This document shows positions 12,101 through 24,239 of a stretch of 64,000 bases of DNA, piece by piece. Made by a program: the position numbers and the translations under genes. The DNA is taken from contig CAIIXF020000002.1 of NCBI GenBank assembly GCA_903813345.2, positions 26,054,455 through 26,118,454 on the forward strand, in the 5' to 3' direction. Origin of the DNA: Owenia fusiformis. Its lineage: Eukaryota; Annelida; Polychaeta; Sabellida; Oweniidae. The number at the start of each line of letters is the position of its first letter. Position 1 is the stretch's first letter. The notes under the pieces are model-generated. The model had not been told where the DNA came from, made no database searches, and saw only the letters and a program-made list of their open reading frames with translations.

Positions 12101-15100
12101 CTCATTGCCCTTGTCGGATTTTATCTTGATATACACTATTTGATGTTCAATTTGTTAGTATTACTAGACATAGAAGACATTATAGTGACTTTTTTTAAAC
12201 TAATCTTTAAAACAACGTTTAAAATGATGATCTTTTATATTTCAGCATGTATCCGAATCGTGTTATATTAAAGAAGGGTCATTTTCCAGATGGCGTCTAC
12301 GTCGTACTCTCAGGCATGCGTAAGTAAATTTAAACATACACTCCCCTCCATAAGTTTGGCAACCTTTTTTCCCCATTGAACTACGTGTTAAAGCCTCTTT
12401 ACCTTTGAATTTTTATTTACTTAACCTGCGATGAAAATACTTAAACTATTGCTGGGAACGTAATTTGACCTTAATTCCAATACCTCCAAATTTTCTCAAT
12501 TTTTTTCCTCAATTACAATAGGTCGAAAATTGATGATAAATTTGATGAATTTTTGAAAATCGACATTCCCATGTTAACCAATGGGAAATGGTAGGTTTGC
12601 CGCAAGTCATATGACAGAATATCCATCCATCCGAGTCCTTGCAAAAAATACGAGTTAGGCAGGCAATTGAATTTGATAACTTTATTTAACAAAAAATTGA
12701 TATGTTTCTTCAGGTTTAACAAAGTTATAGGGCTTTAAAGTCAAAAATAGAGAGGTTAAGCAAGACGATTTTTATGACGCGAACCGCAAACGTAAACCTT
12801 TACGTTCCCGTTTACGTACTATGAACAAAGGTGCTTTAAGCTGATGACTTAAGACGCAACGCAAACGCAAACCTCAAACTTTTCTTTTTCTTTAAGTGGC
12901 CTTTCGTTTTATTTTCTACTTTAAGAATATAAAATATATTACTTTATTGACAAATTGAAGTGTTAACAAAGGAGATGTTTCACACCCTGGTAGTGTTCTA
13001 TGACATCCCGAATCTTACAAAATACAACTGGACGCAATAATATCTTTAAGCAAGTCTTTAAAGCATTCATAGTTTTATTACTATGGTGTCACAATATGTA
13101 TAAAGAATTAGGATGAGTTGATATGTGGGTAATTGCAATAACCCAGATGCGAGTAGAAATAATCTTGATCTACGTCATTAAAAATTCAAAATTCAGTCAA
13201 AGTAATATCATATTTGAAATCTACATGTAGAATTACATCTAGAAATGTGGTTTTAAAAAGTGTTAATCAACTTTGAAAAATTAATTTTCTTTGAAAATGT
13301 GACTTCTAGCTCGGGGAGATTCCCCATAGACCCCATGCTATAAAATCACAAAAAATGAAATATCTTTTCTTTTAGTGGACAGATAATATTTTGCTTTACT
13401 GGACATGTTTTCATGAATATAAGTATCAGACACATAAGGGTTATGTGAAAATTGAGCCACTTAAATTGATAATATTCAAGTTTAAGGGAACTTTCTTATA
13501 TACCTGCCATGTTAATTGACCCGATTCAGCCACCTGGTGGTGAAACTGGTAACTACCTACTCGCATTTGGGTAATTGCATGTAATCTCATCAGATTTTAC
13601 ATATGGAATGGGTGCCTCAATATTCAAGTTATATTTGATTAGATTGGGACACAAATGATCTAGATATACAAAGATTTGTGTCAAACATATTTATGTATTC
13701 GACCTATATCATATTTATCTCCATCGAACTTGATAAAGTATGAAAAATCCTTTACGGAACGACCGACCTAGACTTTGATTTTTTCACGTTTGGATGTACG
13801 TAAACCGGGAAATAAGTAGAACAATATGACGTCACATCCTGAGAAAAACCTGCGCGCGCCTTCCCGTTCGCGGTTTACGTTGTAAAAAGTGGTATTGCTT
13901 AACCTCTCTATTGTTTTTCAAAAAACCTCTCCCATTGAAATAACACAGGAGGCGAAAAATTATTTTCAAAAATGAGTTTGAAGCGCTGTAACTTTAATAT
14001 TCATCAAATAAACTAAACACTTAGTGTTCAAAAAAGTTAGACAATTCAATTTTCTATATGAAAATATTTTTTGCTGAATCTTTTACTGAAAATTTATCCT
14101 GATTTCTGATTTGCCCCGAACCCTCCATTTCCCATTGGATTACATGGGAATGACGATTTTCAAAAATTCATCAAATTTATCATCAATTTTCGACCTATTG
14201 TAATTCAGGAAAAAAATTGAGAAAATTTGGAGGTATTGGATATAAAGTCAAGTTACGTTTCCATCAATATTATAAGTTATTTCATCGCCAGTTAAGTAAA
14301 TAAAAATTCAAACGTAAAGAGGCTTTAACACGTAGTTCAATGGGGAAAAAAGGTTGCCAAACTTATGGAGGGGAGTGTATACATGGTTGCCCGTAGCCAG
14401 GAAATACCAGGGGAAGGCTTTTTCCCGGGGGGGGGGTTACACATTTGGCTAAAAACTTAGGTGGAATTTGCTTGGAATGTTGAAACATCTCCCACACAAT
14501 AATTTTTACCTGAAGAAAATGCTCTTCCGAGATTATATTTTGAGAAATATATAATAAGTGCAGATATATTTTCAAAACTTTTGAGCAATTCTATTTTTCA
14601 ACGTAATAGGTATACAGTATGTGAGGTTTAATTTTTCTCTATTATAATACATTTAATAAAACTGATTCTTGTTAATTTGAGTCATTGTATAGAAAGGGAT
14701 AGAAGTGAACAAGATGTTCTAGATAATGAATATCATAATTTATGTACAGTTATTTTACAGGAAATGAATAACAAGCTTAAGAAATTTACTGTTTTTTTTG
14801 TAAAAAAAGATATCAAAAGTCAAAGTCATATTGGACTGATGAATTAACTAAACTTTGGAAAAGCATGCATGAAAAAGAGAAAACATTTTTGCAATGTAGA
14901 AATAACTGTCACTTAAAGAGTATGTATAGACACAATTTTAAGGTAGCTGCAAGGCAATTTGATAGGTTATTAAGATCATCAAAAAGAAAATATAATCAAA
15001 CTATTTTAGAAAACATAGATAAAACAAGTGATAAAAATCCAAATGAGTTTTGGAATTTTATAAAAAATACAGGTCCAAAACGTAAAAATGTCATTCCATC

Positions 15101-18100
15101 AGAGGTTATAGATAAAGATGGTAATGTAAATTATAATATTGATGCTGTATTGAAACATTGGCAAAATGAATATGCTGACTTGTATAATGCCCAGAGTGAT
15201 GACTATGATGATATATTTTATAGGGATGCTATGGATGAAACAGTTTTGTTGGAAAATACTAATGTTGATCCTTCAATGGACACCCCCTTATCAATTGATG
15301 AAGTTGACTTAGCAATAAAATGTGCCAAAGATTTTAAAACTATTGGTCATGACATGATCCCTAATGAAGTTCTGAAATTTAACATTGTGAAACAAGCCTT
15401 ACATATATTTTTTAATAAGTGTTATCAAATGAGTAAAATTCCAAGCATATGGTTGAAAGCAATAATATTTCCCATACCTAAAGGGGGTGATAAGGATCCA
15501 AGAATTCCTCTCAATTATAGAGGTCTGAGTATTTTATCATGTATTTCAAAAGTTTATAGTAGTATTATTAATAAACGATTTAAGCTTTTCTGTGAGGATA
15601 ATAATCTTTTAGATGACACCCAAAATGGGTATAGGAATGGCAGATCTTGTATAGACCATATTTTTACATTAAACAGTGTTGTAAAGAACAAGATAAGAGA
15701 TGGTAGGGAACTATTTGCATGTTTTATTGATTTAAAGAAAGCCTTTGACTATGTAAATAGAAATCTTTTATTATATCGATTATTAAAATGTGGAGTTAAA
15801 GGAAAAATGTATAAAGCCATTAAACTGTTTTTGGTAGGTACTGAATCAGCTGTTAAGATTAATAGTTTGATTACAGACTGGTTTGACACTAGATCAGGTA
15901 TTAGGCAGGGGGATAGCTTATCTCCAAGTCTCTTTGCATTATTTATAGATAGTCATCTGAAAGACTTGCAAAGTAGACAGTATGGTGTAAATATTAATGA
16001 CTCTGTAAATATTTCTGTTTCAGCATATGCCGATGATTTAGTTTTACTTGCAGAATCAGAGAATGACATGCAAGAACAATTAAATATTGTAAATAGATGG
16101 TGCTATAAATGGCGACTGAATGTAAATATTTCAAAAACGAAAATTATGCACTTCAGAAAAGTCAATGTTGAGAGAAGTAATTTCAAATTTCAAATTGGGA
16201 ATGCCCTTGTAGAATATACAGATAAATATACGTATCTTGGTAAAACATTTACTCAACATGGTAAATTTGATGAAATTGTAAGAACCTTATCAGACTCAGC
16301 TGGAAGAGCACTTGGGTCATTAATTAACAAATGTAAATGGAATAAGGATCTTGGATATAAAACATTCACTAAATTATTTAATGTATGTGTTTTGCCTGTT
16401 CTCCATTATGGAGTAGGTGTTTGGGGAGCATACGATTGTTCAACAGTTTGCAATAATGTATTTAACAGAGCTCAAAGATATTTTGCTGGAGTTCATAAAT
16501 TTGTACCACTTGATGCATTGCATGGTGATTTTGCTTGGACTCCCTTAGAAATTGAAAAAGATCTGGAGATTATTCGAACCTTTAATAGAATGATAATGAT
16601 GCCAGATAATAGAATTACCAAACAAATATTTAAATGGGATAAAACTGTAAATAGTAAATAAAGTCAAGAGCTCCAAATTTTTTAAATAGATGTGATTGTC
16701 AAGATAATTTTGAGAATTTAGAGTATTGTTATATAGAAAAAGTCAAAAAGAAACTACTGCTTACATATGAAACAACTTTGAATGATTTAGTACACACGAA
16801 ACCAAAATTAAGAACATATGTCAAATTCAAAACCTCATACAAAACTGAGTCATATTTATTGCTAAATTTATCTAAGTTGGAACGATCTTTAATTGCACAA
16901 TTACGTATGGGAATTTTACCACTGGAAATTGAAACAGGGAGATTTAGAAATGAAAAATTGGAAAATAGAAAATGTACTTTATGTAAATCTGGCAACATTG
17001 AGGATGAGGAACATTTTATTTTTAATTGTACATTTTATAAGGAAATAAGGAAAACATATTTACAAAATCACCAAATTTTTGAAGAAACCGAATCAACTAC
17101 GGATCAAAAGTTTCAGTATTTATTTGAAAAAATGCCTAGGCAAGCTGCTCATTTTGTTAAACTTTGTTATTTTAAAAGAAGAAATGCCATTTATAATGTA
17201 AATTGAATTTAACTGCATGTATGTGTCTAAGAAATTCATGCTAGTATTTTTAAAATTGTTTGTTATGAATCTAATTGTAATTTTTAACATAAGTGGTTGA
17301 TAAGCCCAAGTGGGCTGGGTTGCTTTTTATTACTTTTCTTTTGTATTGTATTGTATTGCATTGTATTGAACCTACCACTGTAAATAACAATAAAACTAAA
17401 CTAAACTGAACTAAACTGTATCGAAAAATTCCTTGACTAATTTTCTTGACGTTCTGAGTATTGATATTAAAAGTCCTACCTCATACTTTGCAGTGATCGA
17501 AAAGTCCGAAGATGACAAGAAGCCAGTTGAGCTAAGACCATCAGACATATTTGGGGTACAGTATTTTCCTAGCAATTATACAATATTTATTGATACGTAT
17601 ATAGTAAATCATGTGGAACCAACCACTATCAGTATATTATTTAAATAAGTTTATAATGAGGAGTATACTTTATCTTGGGTAAAGAATACTTCATCATAAT
17701 ATTAAACCAATGTTTTGTTGTACTTCAGGAAGACGATTTGAAATGTGGGTCACCAAGGCGGGTAACGGTTGTTACCAAAGCAATTACAGAACTCTTCTAT
17801 GTACACAGAATAGTAAGCCAAATATTATGTACATCAAATACAAAGAGTATATTCATCAAACACAAATATTATATACATCAAATACAAAGATTATATCGTA
17901 TACATCAAATACAAAGATTATATACATCAAATACAAAGATTATATACATCAGATACAAAGATTATGTACATCAAATACAAAGATTATATACATCAAATAC
18001 AAAGATTATGTACTTCAAATACAAAGATTATGTACTTCAAATACAAAGCTTATATTATCATTATTATATACATCAAATGCAATATAGATTAAAGACTACA

Positions 18101-21100
18101 CAAATTAAAAAGAGGCGTCATTTTGTCCTCGATCATTGTAAATGAAACCTTACATTTTGAGTTCACTTTAAAATATTATATACACGGCTCAAAATATTGT
18201 ACACAATATTAATATTATTTAAAATGAAAGATGGTGCATGACTGACATATACATGTATACATGTAAGTGTGCGATAGACACACCTAAGTAAAATCACATT
18301 GAAATAAATATAAAATTTGAAATGATTTTTTTAGGATTATCACAACATATTCTACACCGCACCAGATGCAGACAACCCCAAAAATCTAGATATTTGCAAG
18401 TAGGTAGAAATATCCATAAACATACATTACGCGTACGTTAGATCTAAAATACATTAGAAACGGAAACATTGTTTTGGTTACTTATATGCCATGACAAATG
18501 TTCATGCCTGTATACAGAAGACTACACAAATTGAAATGCCTGTTTCAGCCAATAATTATCTTCACGAATAGGTTCAAAATTACATTAAAAGATAAAGGAC
18601 CTCTGTAAATGACATATTATATCTAAACTGCATTTCTACAACTTTTAACGTGTGCCTTATTCATTACTTTTAGACGAGATATAGTATTCCAACATTTTAA
18701 TATGCAGAAACTGGTGGACAACCCAAACACGTGGTCTGTGATGTCATACAAGTAAGTATTGAATCGTTCCAACATATGGCTATTGATGGCACACATAGTG
18801 ATACGACGTCAGATACTGTACATCACGGCGTAACAGTGTAATTGTTCATTTTACCGACAAAATGCAAAGATTTACGCGATAAATATGCGCAATGCTCCTC
18901 CAAGTAATTGCAAACGTTTTAATATTCGTGGAATCTTCTTAAAAACTTCAAGTTTTGTTCAGATTAATGTGCGCTTCAATACAATTCTATATTCAAAAAG
19001 GTTGTGTCACGATATACAGAATTAGAATCACCAGAAAGTAGACATTTCAAACCCTACCCGTTTTCTTCTCTGTCGCGCTTTTCGGCCCTGCGCTCTCGTT
19101 GTCGCACCGTCTTTCTAGACTCTTTCACAATGCCCCTTGTCATATTCAACTGATAAACACAGACGAGAAGATATTAAGGATTGTTAAATGCATTATTTGT
19201 AATTTATTTTAACTCGAATATTTAGTTTTATTTATTTAAAGCAATGAATAATAAAGGAGAACATATAATACGCTAACGGCGTAACGTCTTATTTTGTAAA
19301 GGCTTCACTTGGGGTTGCGGTGATAAAACGATGTCTATCTCAATATATACTGGTTCAAATTAAATGAAATTAATTGTATGTAGTAAGGGGTATATTTAAA
19401 AGAACATGCTAAAACATTGGAAAGTTTTGAATGTTTATCCCTTAGTTAGAAATATTTGAACTCAAAAAATGAAACGTAATTTTGTGAATTTTTCACATGG
19501 CTTCACTTCATATTTCTTTCAATTTATACTTCTTACAGACTGAATTTTAATCGAAATGATATATTTTTTTGATAAAAATATAGAATATGATATGCCTTTC
19601 AGGAATCAAAAAAGAATAATTCACATTTCAAACGATTTAATGTTTAATTGATCAAAATATATATCTTGTTGGTACGAAATTCTGCCTGTCGACACTTTTT
19701 TTGCATAAATATAAGCGTTAAGTTAGCATTGTTATATTATGACGTCATCACACAGAATCTGTTTGTCTTTTCCAAAATGGTGAATTTAAATATTGTGAAA
19801 ATTTGAGAAAGATCCGTTGGGAAATGAAAAAGTTATCTTCATTTTTCGTTTAAAATTGTAATCACTTTTCTTCAAAATGTTACAGTCGACACCCGGTTTT
19901 AGCATAGAAAGTCGCATGGTCGGCTTGCGTGATTCTCATTTAAAAAGTCCCAAATCAGTTATTTGGAATTCTGATAGGCAAAATATTTCATGGACATACG
20001 TGTTCAACTGATGACAAAAAATTGTAGAAAAATATGATTTTGCTGTCGAGATATTGCGGTTTTAAAAGTAAGTACGCATTAAAAATGCAGTAAAATGCCG
20101 CGATGTACAGTATCTGACGTCGTACCAGTATAAAAATATATATTTGTCAACTCAAGCTACCATTAACCATAAAAGTTCAGAAACATAACACTGAAAAATT
20201 GGCATTTGCCCTAAAGTATTCTATTCACTTACATCATATCAAATCTTATCCTACACTTAGTGTACTAAATATATAATAACATTAAAAAATAAATTTGATA
20301 TTTATTGGCAAAATGAATATCCGGAGGATATCGTAACGATATACTCCGGGCGGAGGATATCGTGACGATATACTCCGGGCGGAGGATATCGTGACGATAT
20401 ACTCCGGAAACCCCAATATGCGGAGGATATTGTGACGATATACTCCGCTTGTTGATTTCCCGCCAAATTGACTCTATTTGGCATGGAATTCATTTTGCAA
20501 TGATATTATGCATTTAGTACACTCCTTGTAAGTGTAGGATAATAAGAACATCCTATGATTTTTTCAGAATATCATTTTAATCTACTCGGTGATATTGATA
20601 TATGCACTCGTTCGCTTCGCTCTCTCGTGCAGATATCAATCACCTCGTAGATAAAAATGATATTCCTCAAAATCATAGGATATCCTATAAATATCGTATT
20701 GCATCGTATCCTATCATATCATATCATCTTATAGACGCATTACAAAATAATGTTTTTCAAATTCAAAAAACATGTAAATCATTCGTTGTCCAGTGCATGA
20801 AAGTTTTCATTATTTTTACAGATTCGGAAGTTTAATAGCGAGGGATAGTAACGCAGTCGAATTCATCTATGTTCTGAAATCGGTAAATAGCTAAAGATAT
20901 ATGTGGTGTCTTCCATAATTCATACCATACTGGACAATCCATTGAACACATTTGTTGATCTGTATGATATTTTTACAATTTCTGCTGTGAATAAGTAGCA
21001 TGTATGAATACCTCATAATATTCCCAAAACAAGGTTTGATCAAAAGAACTAAATCTAAGGATTTTAGAAAAGTTTCTTCAAAACATCTGCCTGAGAAAGA

Positions 21101-22991
21101 GCAAATCACAGTAACACTTGCTAGTTTCTGACTCTCCCATCTGAGCTATTATAAAGTCATATGAGTCCCATGTTTTTCTAAATTTTAATCCATAGGGAGA
21201 AGCCAGAGTTATAATGTATCTTGATGGCACAAATGTAGATATGAAGGCACAGCGTCGCAGACTTAAAGCCAATACTAACGCACAATGTCCGTACAACAGA
21301 AAGAGGCAAATTCTAAGCTTTGAGGAGGAGCGGGACTTCAGTAAGTTGAAAAGATTAGTAGTTCTATATTTTAAATTCTATGGTGATTTTTGAAGAAGCG
21401 ATTATCTTGGAACAGTAATTACGTTCTGATTTGAGAGATTTCATCACCATAAAATTGCTACGTTCATCAGCATATAGTCATTTCCTTTTCCAGCTAAATC
21501 TGCCTATAAGGTTGGACAATACAATCCAGGAACAATTTGCCCACAGTCAGCACCCGCTGGTGCACAACGGGAACACCACCAGGGATGTATGTCACCAACC
21601 CTACGAACCTACTCCTCGCCGCCAACTAGATCAGTCAATAAACTTGCTCACATCTTAACTCCTAAACCTTTGGAGGACGATATCGTTATTAAAATTGATA
21701 CGGAAAGTGATGACAGTGATGAAACCGATGATGACGATACAGATGAACCGCTTAACACAGAAAGGGCAATTGAACAAATGGCAGAGGCTAATGAACCAGA
21801 AGATTATACAAATGAAGATACCGCTGAAACAACCGGGTACATAGAGACGGGAAAGGGTGGTGATCACCGGGGAAATGATGGCAAATCTCGGCAAAAACGG
21901 AAATCTAAGATAAACATATCTCCGATTTCAAATTCAGAAAGCAAAATAACAGTGCCTCCATTTGTACAGCTGGAGTCCTTACATGCCGGACAAATATTTG
22001 TAAGTAAAAATTTAACCATTTTGTTTTGTTAAGTATTCTTATTGTTTCAATTTGATCGATAACAGCAGCTGATCAAATGATTAGATTATTTACTCGTGTT
22101 ACTGATGAATTACTATATTAGTAATGATGACGAAATGTTTATTTTCTATAGTTCATTGTTTCTGTCAAATCTCTGTATTTTCATTATTTGTCACCATCAA
22201 AAGTGCTGACGTATTGTCTCCAACTTTTTGTGGCGGTGTTCGGCGTCTGTAACAAATGCCTTGTTAATTTGATATTTCCAGGGACTTAGGTCATGCTTAG
22301 ATCCAGAGGAAAGGGGCCCCAGCGTAAGTTTGGTTAGCGGAGGCTGCGAGGTGGTGCAAATTAACAAACGATTCTTCATGAAGCACATCGATGAGTCAAT
22401 ATACAGTCTCATAAGGCTAAAGGTAAACATACACGTTTAAGGTTAGATGTTACTGAACTGAACTATTTAGGGGCGGTTTGGGCAATGCCCTGCTACTGAG
22501 ACAATAAGGGAGATGCTATAGATGTCAGCCCTTGTTTTTATTTGGTTTGGTAGGGCCAGACTGCCATGGGCTTCAATGATAAAAACTCGTAAATGACCCT
22601 GCTTTGTAACAATATACATTTTGTGATTAATCATTTTTTTTAGTTTTTATGGTTTCTTTATTTTACTTTACAAAATTATCTACAAATGACAGGGCCGAGG
22701 CTGAAATCAGCATTATTGGCCCTGTATCAGCATTATTGGCCCATTATTGGTTACATATGCAAATTAATCATTAAAATTTTGGTCTTTGATTGACATCGAA
22801 TTCAATGTTCAAGACACTGATAAGTCGTTGATATTGTTTTATTTCAGTTCAAGCCATTCCCTTCGCAACAGGAGATGATTGACAGACTAAGTACTAATTT
22901 TGAATGGCAGGAATTTAAACAGGACATGATTGGAGACTTCATCAGATCCAAGACAAAACCAGACCGTTCGTCATACACAAATACAACATGA
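6186..22991 (+). CDS. CNBD2: cyclic nucleotide-binding domain protein, CNBD2-like (15 exons, 711 aa)
   Basis: Exons: 6186-6542, 6893-6963, 7307-7487, 9551-9625, 11630-11721, 12246-12319, 17494-17555, 17729-17812, 18335-18399, 18674-18751, 20822-20882, 21196-21340, 21494-21999, 22282-22422, 22848-22991. All junctions are GT-AG, phases agree and the sum is 712 codons with stop. Residues about 230-335 form a first cNMP-binding domain. Its phosphate-binding cassette reads FGEDDLKCGSPRRVTV and keeps the ligand-contacting Glu (305) and Arg (314), so cyclic-nucleotide binding is plausible. A second, degenerate domain (about 375-660) is interrupted by an exon of about 169 residues with an acidic Ser/Asp/Glu stretch, and its 'GQIFGLRS' turn lacks those residues. 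Mammalian CNBD2 (about 580 residues) is a cAMP-binding protein of sperm; a similar role here is inference. The longer length comes mainly from the acidic insert. The start is the first ATG in the frame. Confidence 0.88.
12750..13908. mobile_element. second nested TIR element
   Basis: The left end gagaggttaagcaag is matched inverted by the right end near 13892-13908 (ttgcttaacctctc), with TA on both outer sides (12748-12749 and 13909-13910). Next to the ends, 'cgcaaacgtaaacc' on the left inverts to 'ggtttacgt' on the right. It lies inside the 12339-14377 element and itself contains the 13141-13572 repeat. Confidence 0.6.
13141..13572. mobile_element. 432-bp TIR repeat, family A copy 1 (innermost)
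   Basis: Termini acccagatgcgagtag and ctactcgcatttgggt are inverted copies with one mismatch. The same body occurs at 31281-31682 and 54606-55037. Copies 1 and 3 are nearly identical by eye, while copy 2 is more diverged. Target duplication is unclear. The match 'aattgca' outside both ends of this copy is suggestive but is not repeated at copy 3. Confidence 0.7.
14600..17420 (+). mobile_element. non-LTR retrotransposon (LINE), 5'-truncated and frameshifted
   Basis: The longest open frame (14865-16661) encodes reverse transcriptase. Visible motifs include a GYRNGRS block, FIDLKKAFD, GIRQGDSLSP and the catalytic YADD at residues 388-391 of that frame. The same protein continues upstream in another frame to about 14640, across a T/A homopolymer slip near 14792-14808. 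Downstream it resumes at about 16683-17206 after two more frame changes, ending in a C-terminal Cys/His region (CTLC...HFIFNC). No endonuclease domain is present. A TTGTA-rich tract and an 'actaaactaaactg' tail (about 17340-17420) mark the 3' end. It is a dead copy in the same orientation as the host gene, in intron 6. The clade is not assigned. Confidence 0.85.
17821..18082. repeat. 22-bp minisatellite in CNBD2 intron 8
   Basis: About ten tandem copies of a 22-bp unit (tacatcaaatacaaagatta core) begin only a few bases past the donor at 17813. The unit leaves open frames on the plus strand that run through it, but these are by-products of the repeat. Confidence 0.8.
18804..20122. mobile_element. 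1.3-kb TIR element in CNBD2 intron 10
   Basis: The termini are near-perfect inverted copies of about 28 bp (left: cgacgtcagatactgtacat). A TA dinucleotide flanks each end (18802-18803 and 20123-20124), as in Tc1/mariner-like elements. No transposase frame is visible inside, so it is non-autonomous. Confidence 0.65.
20246..20542. mobile_element. MITE carrying a palindromic tandem array
   Basis: The ends ttatcctacacttagtg and its inverse (about 20512-20542) form terminal inverted repeats of about 25 bp. A second inverted pair (aaaatgaat / attcatttt) frames a core of four tandem units at 20318-20450. Confidence 0.6.
20318..20450. repeat. four tandem palindromes
   Basis: Each unit of about 29 bp has the form cggaggatatcgt-n-acgatatactccgg and is nearly self-complementary. 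Three units are contiguous and a fourth follows a short spacer. The array should fold into a series of hairpins. Confidence 0.8.
20551..20682. repeat. long hairpin next to the palindromic MITE
   Basis: The left arm (tcctatgatttttt..., to about 20610) and right arm (to about 20680, ...aaaatcatagga) are inverted copies of about 55 bp with few mismatches. They flank a loop around 'cactcgttcgcttcgctctc'. It lies 8 bp from the end of the preceding MITE and about 140 bp before exon 11 of the CNBD2-like gene. Confidence 0.65.
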
Positions 22992-23125
22992 TATCATTCA
23001 CTGCTGTCATATATTGTAGATATAACATAGATATGCGAAAAGAGACATCAGCCAAATAATTGCCATGGATAAGAGTTTGTCAAATACTATCAATAACAAA
23101 AAAAATGTATGTGAAGTATGACTAA

Positions 23126-23131
23126 AATAAA
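23126..23131 (+). promoter_or_regulatory. candidate poly(A) signal of the CNBD2-like gene
   Basis: AATAAA lies 135 bp past the stop codon and before the MITE that starts at about 23203. Confidence 0.5.
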
Positions 23132-23202
23132 TATATAAGTCCGTTGAAAGGTTTCAACAATGAATCATAGGTCGAATTATTTGTTCAACTTCATATAATA
23201 TA

Positions 23203-23971
23203 GGGTGTCCCAAAAATGTGAATCGCTTTATGACAGGCATTTTCTCAGCAAGAGGCTAACTAAATTCATTCATTAAATTCATTATCATCCACAAGTCTTA
23301 TACATATGAAGGTCACATATGTAAGTATTAGCAAATTCGGAGTTTCGTGTCAAGAATACCGATATCAGAGCTTTGCACTGCCATGAGACCTCAATCAGTC
23401 TCCTGTCAGGTGTCATCAGTCAATCGGTTCTACGATAAAATAGCTTGTCTGAGTGTTAGCTCTGTTGACTTGTTTCGTTGTCTGCATTCAAAATCCGTTC
23501 TGTCCAAAGTTTCAGTTTCAGGGGGATTAACGATGGCTTTTAGTGAAAACGATAAGGTTACTTTTGAAAACTATGGCATTATTTTTGCTTCTTTATTCAT
23601 TAAATTCAAATACATTCGATATATTCGGTAAAAAAGTTTATAGGTGAAACGATTGGGTATGAGATTGTAAAGAATTAAGGGCAAGAGTTGGAGTCATGTA
23701 GATTGACTTATGATATACATCCAACGTGTATTTGTAGTTAAGGATGGGGTCACGGGAGGCGATATCGTTGGAAGAAATACATGAAAGCATATCTCCTTGG
23801 AAAAATGACTTCTTTCAGACTGATATTTGACATTGATATTATATATTTTGGCATGCTGTTTTTAATTTGAGAATACTCGCACTGATACCATATTATAGTT
23901 CGGGTTATTCGGGTCATCTATTGCTGTGAGAAAATACTTGTCAAAAAGCGATTCACTTTTTTGGGACACCC
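23203..23971. mobile_element. mariner-like MITE
   Basis: The left end gggtgtcccaaaaatgtgaa and the right end (ttcacttttttgggacaccc) are inverted copies, and the match extends about 45 bp inward. TATA lies outside both ends. No transposase frame survives. Confidence 0.7.
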
Positions 23972-24239
23972 GATATATTCCCGCATTGGGAGAGTTCATG
24001 ATCATATTGATGTATTTGTCATAACAGATGATGGCATCAACTGGTAATTGACAAACCATCCATGAGATACATCCCGACATTTTAAATGCCACCACCAGCT
24101 ATAACTGACTAACTAATGTAAAAATTCATCTGGGCATATATTGATTGAGAAGCCATCACAATTTTGATCACAAACTGTTTTAATTCATGGTTCTAAATTT
24201 AATCGATTTCCCAATACCAACAACAGAAGCACAAACAAT

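Larger units (their letters stand above)
12339..14377. mobile_element. Tc1/mariner-like TIR element (outermost of three nested), intron 6
   Basis: The ends read cactcccctccataagtttg inward on both sides, and the inverted arms extend about 270 bp (12339 to about 12610, and about 14115-14377) with high identity. A TA dinucleotide flanks each end (12337-12338 and 14378-14379). TA target sites and CACTCCC-type termini fit Tc1/mariner. No transposase is visible in its own interior, so it is a non-autonomous member. It is interrupted by the element at 12750-13908. Confidence 0.75.

Noticed and set aside
17675-18145. 156- and 125-residue ORFs at 17.7-18.1 kb
   Set aside because: They overlap CNBD2 exon 8 in part, then run through the 22-bp minisatellite. 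The true exon ends at 17812 with a good donor.
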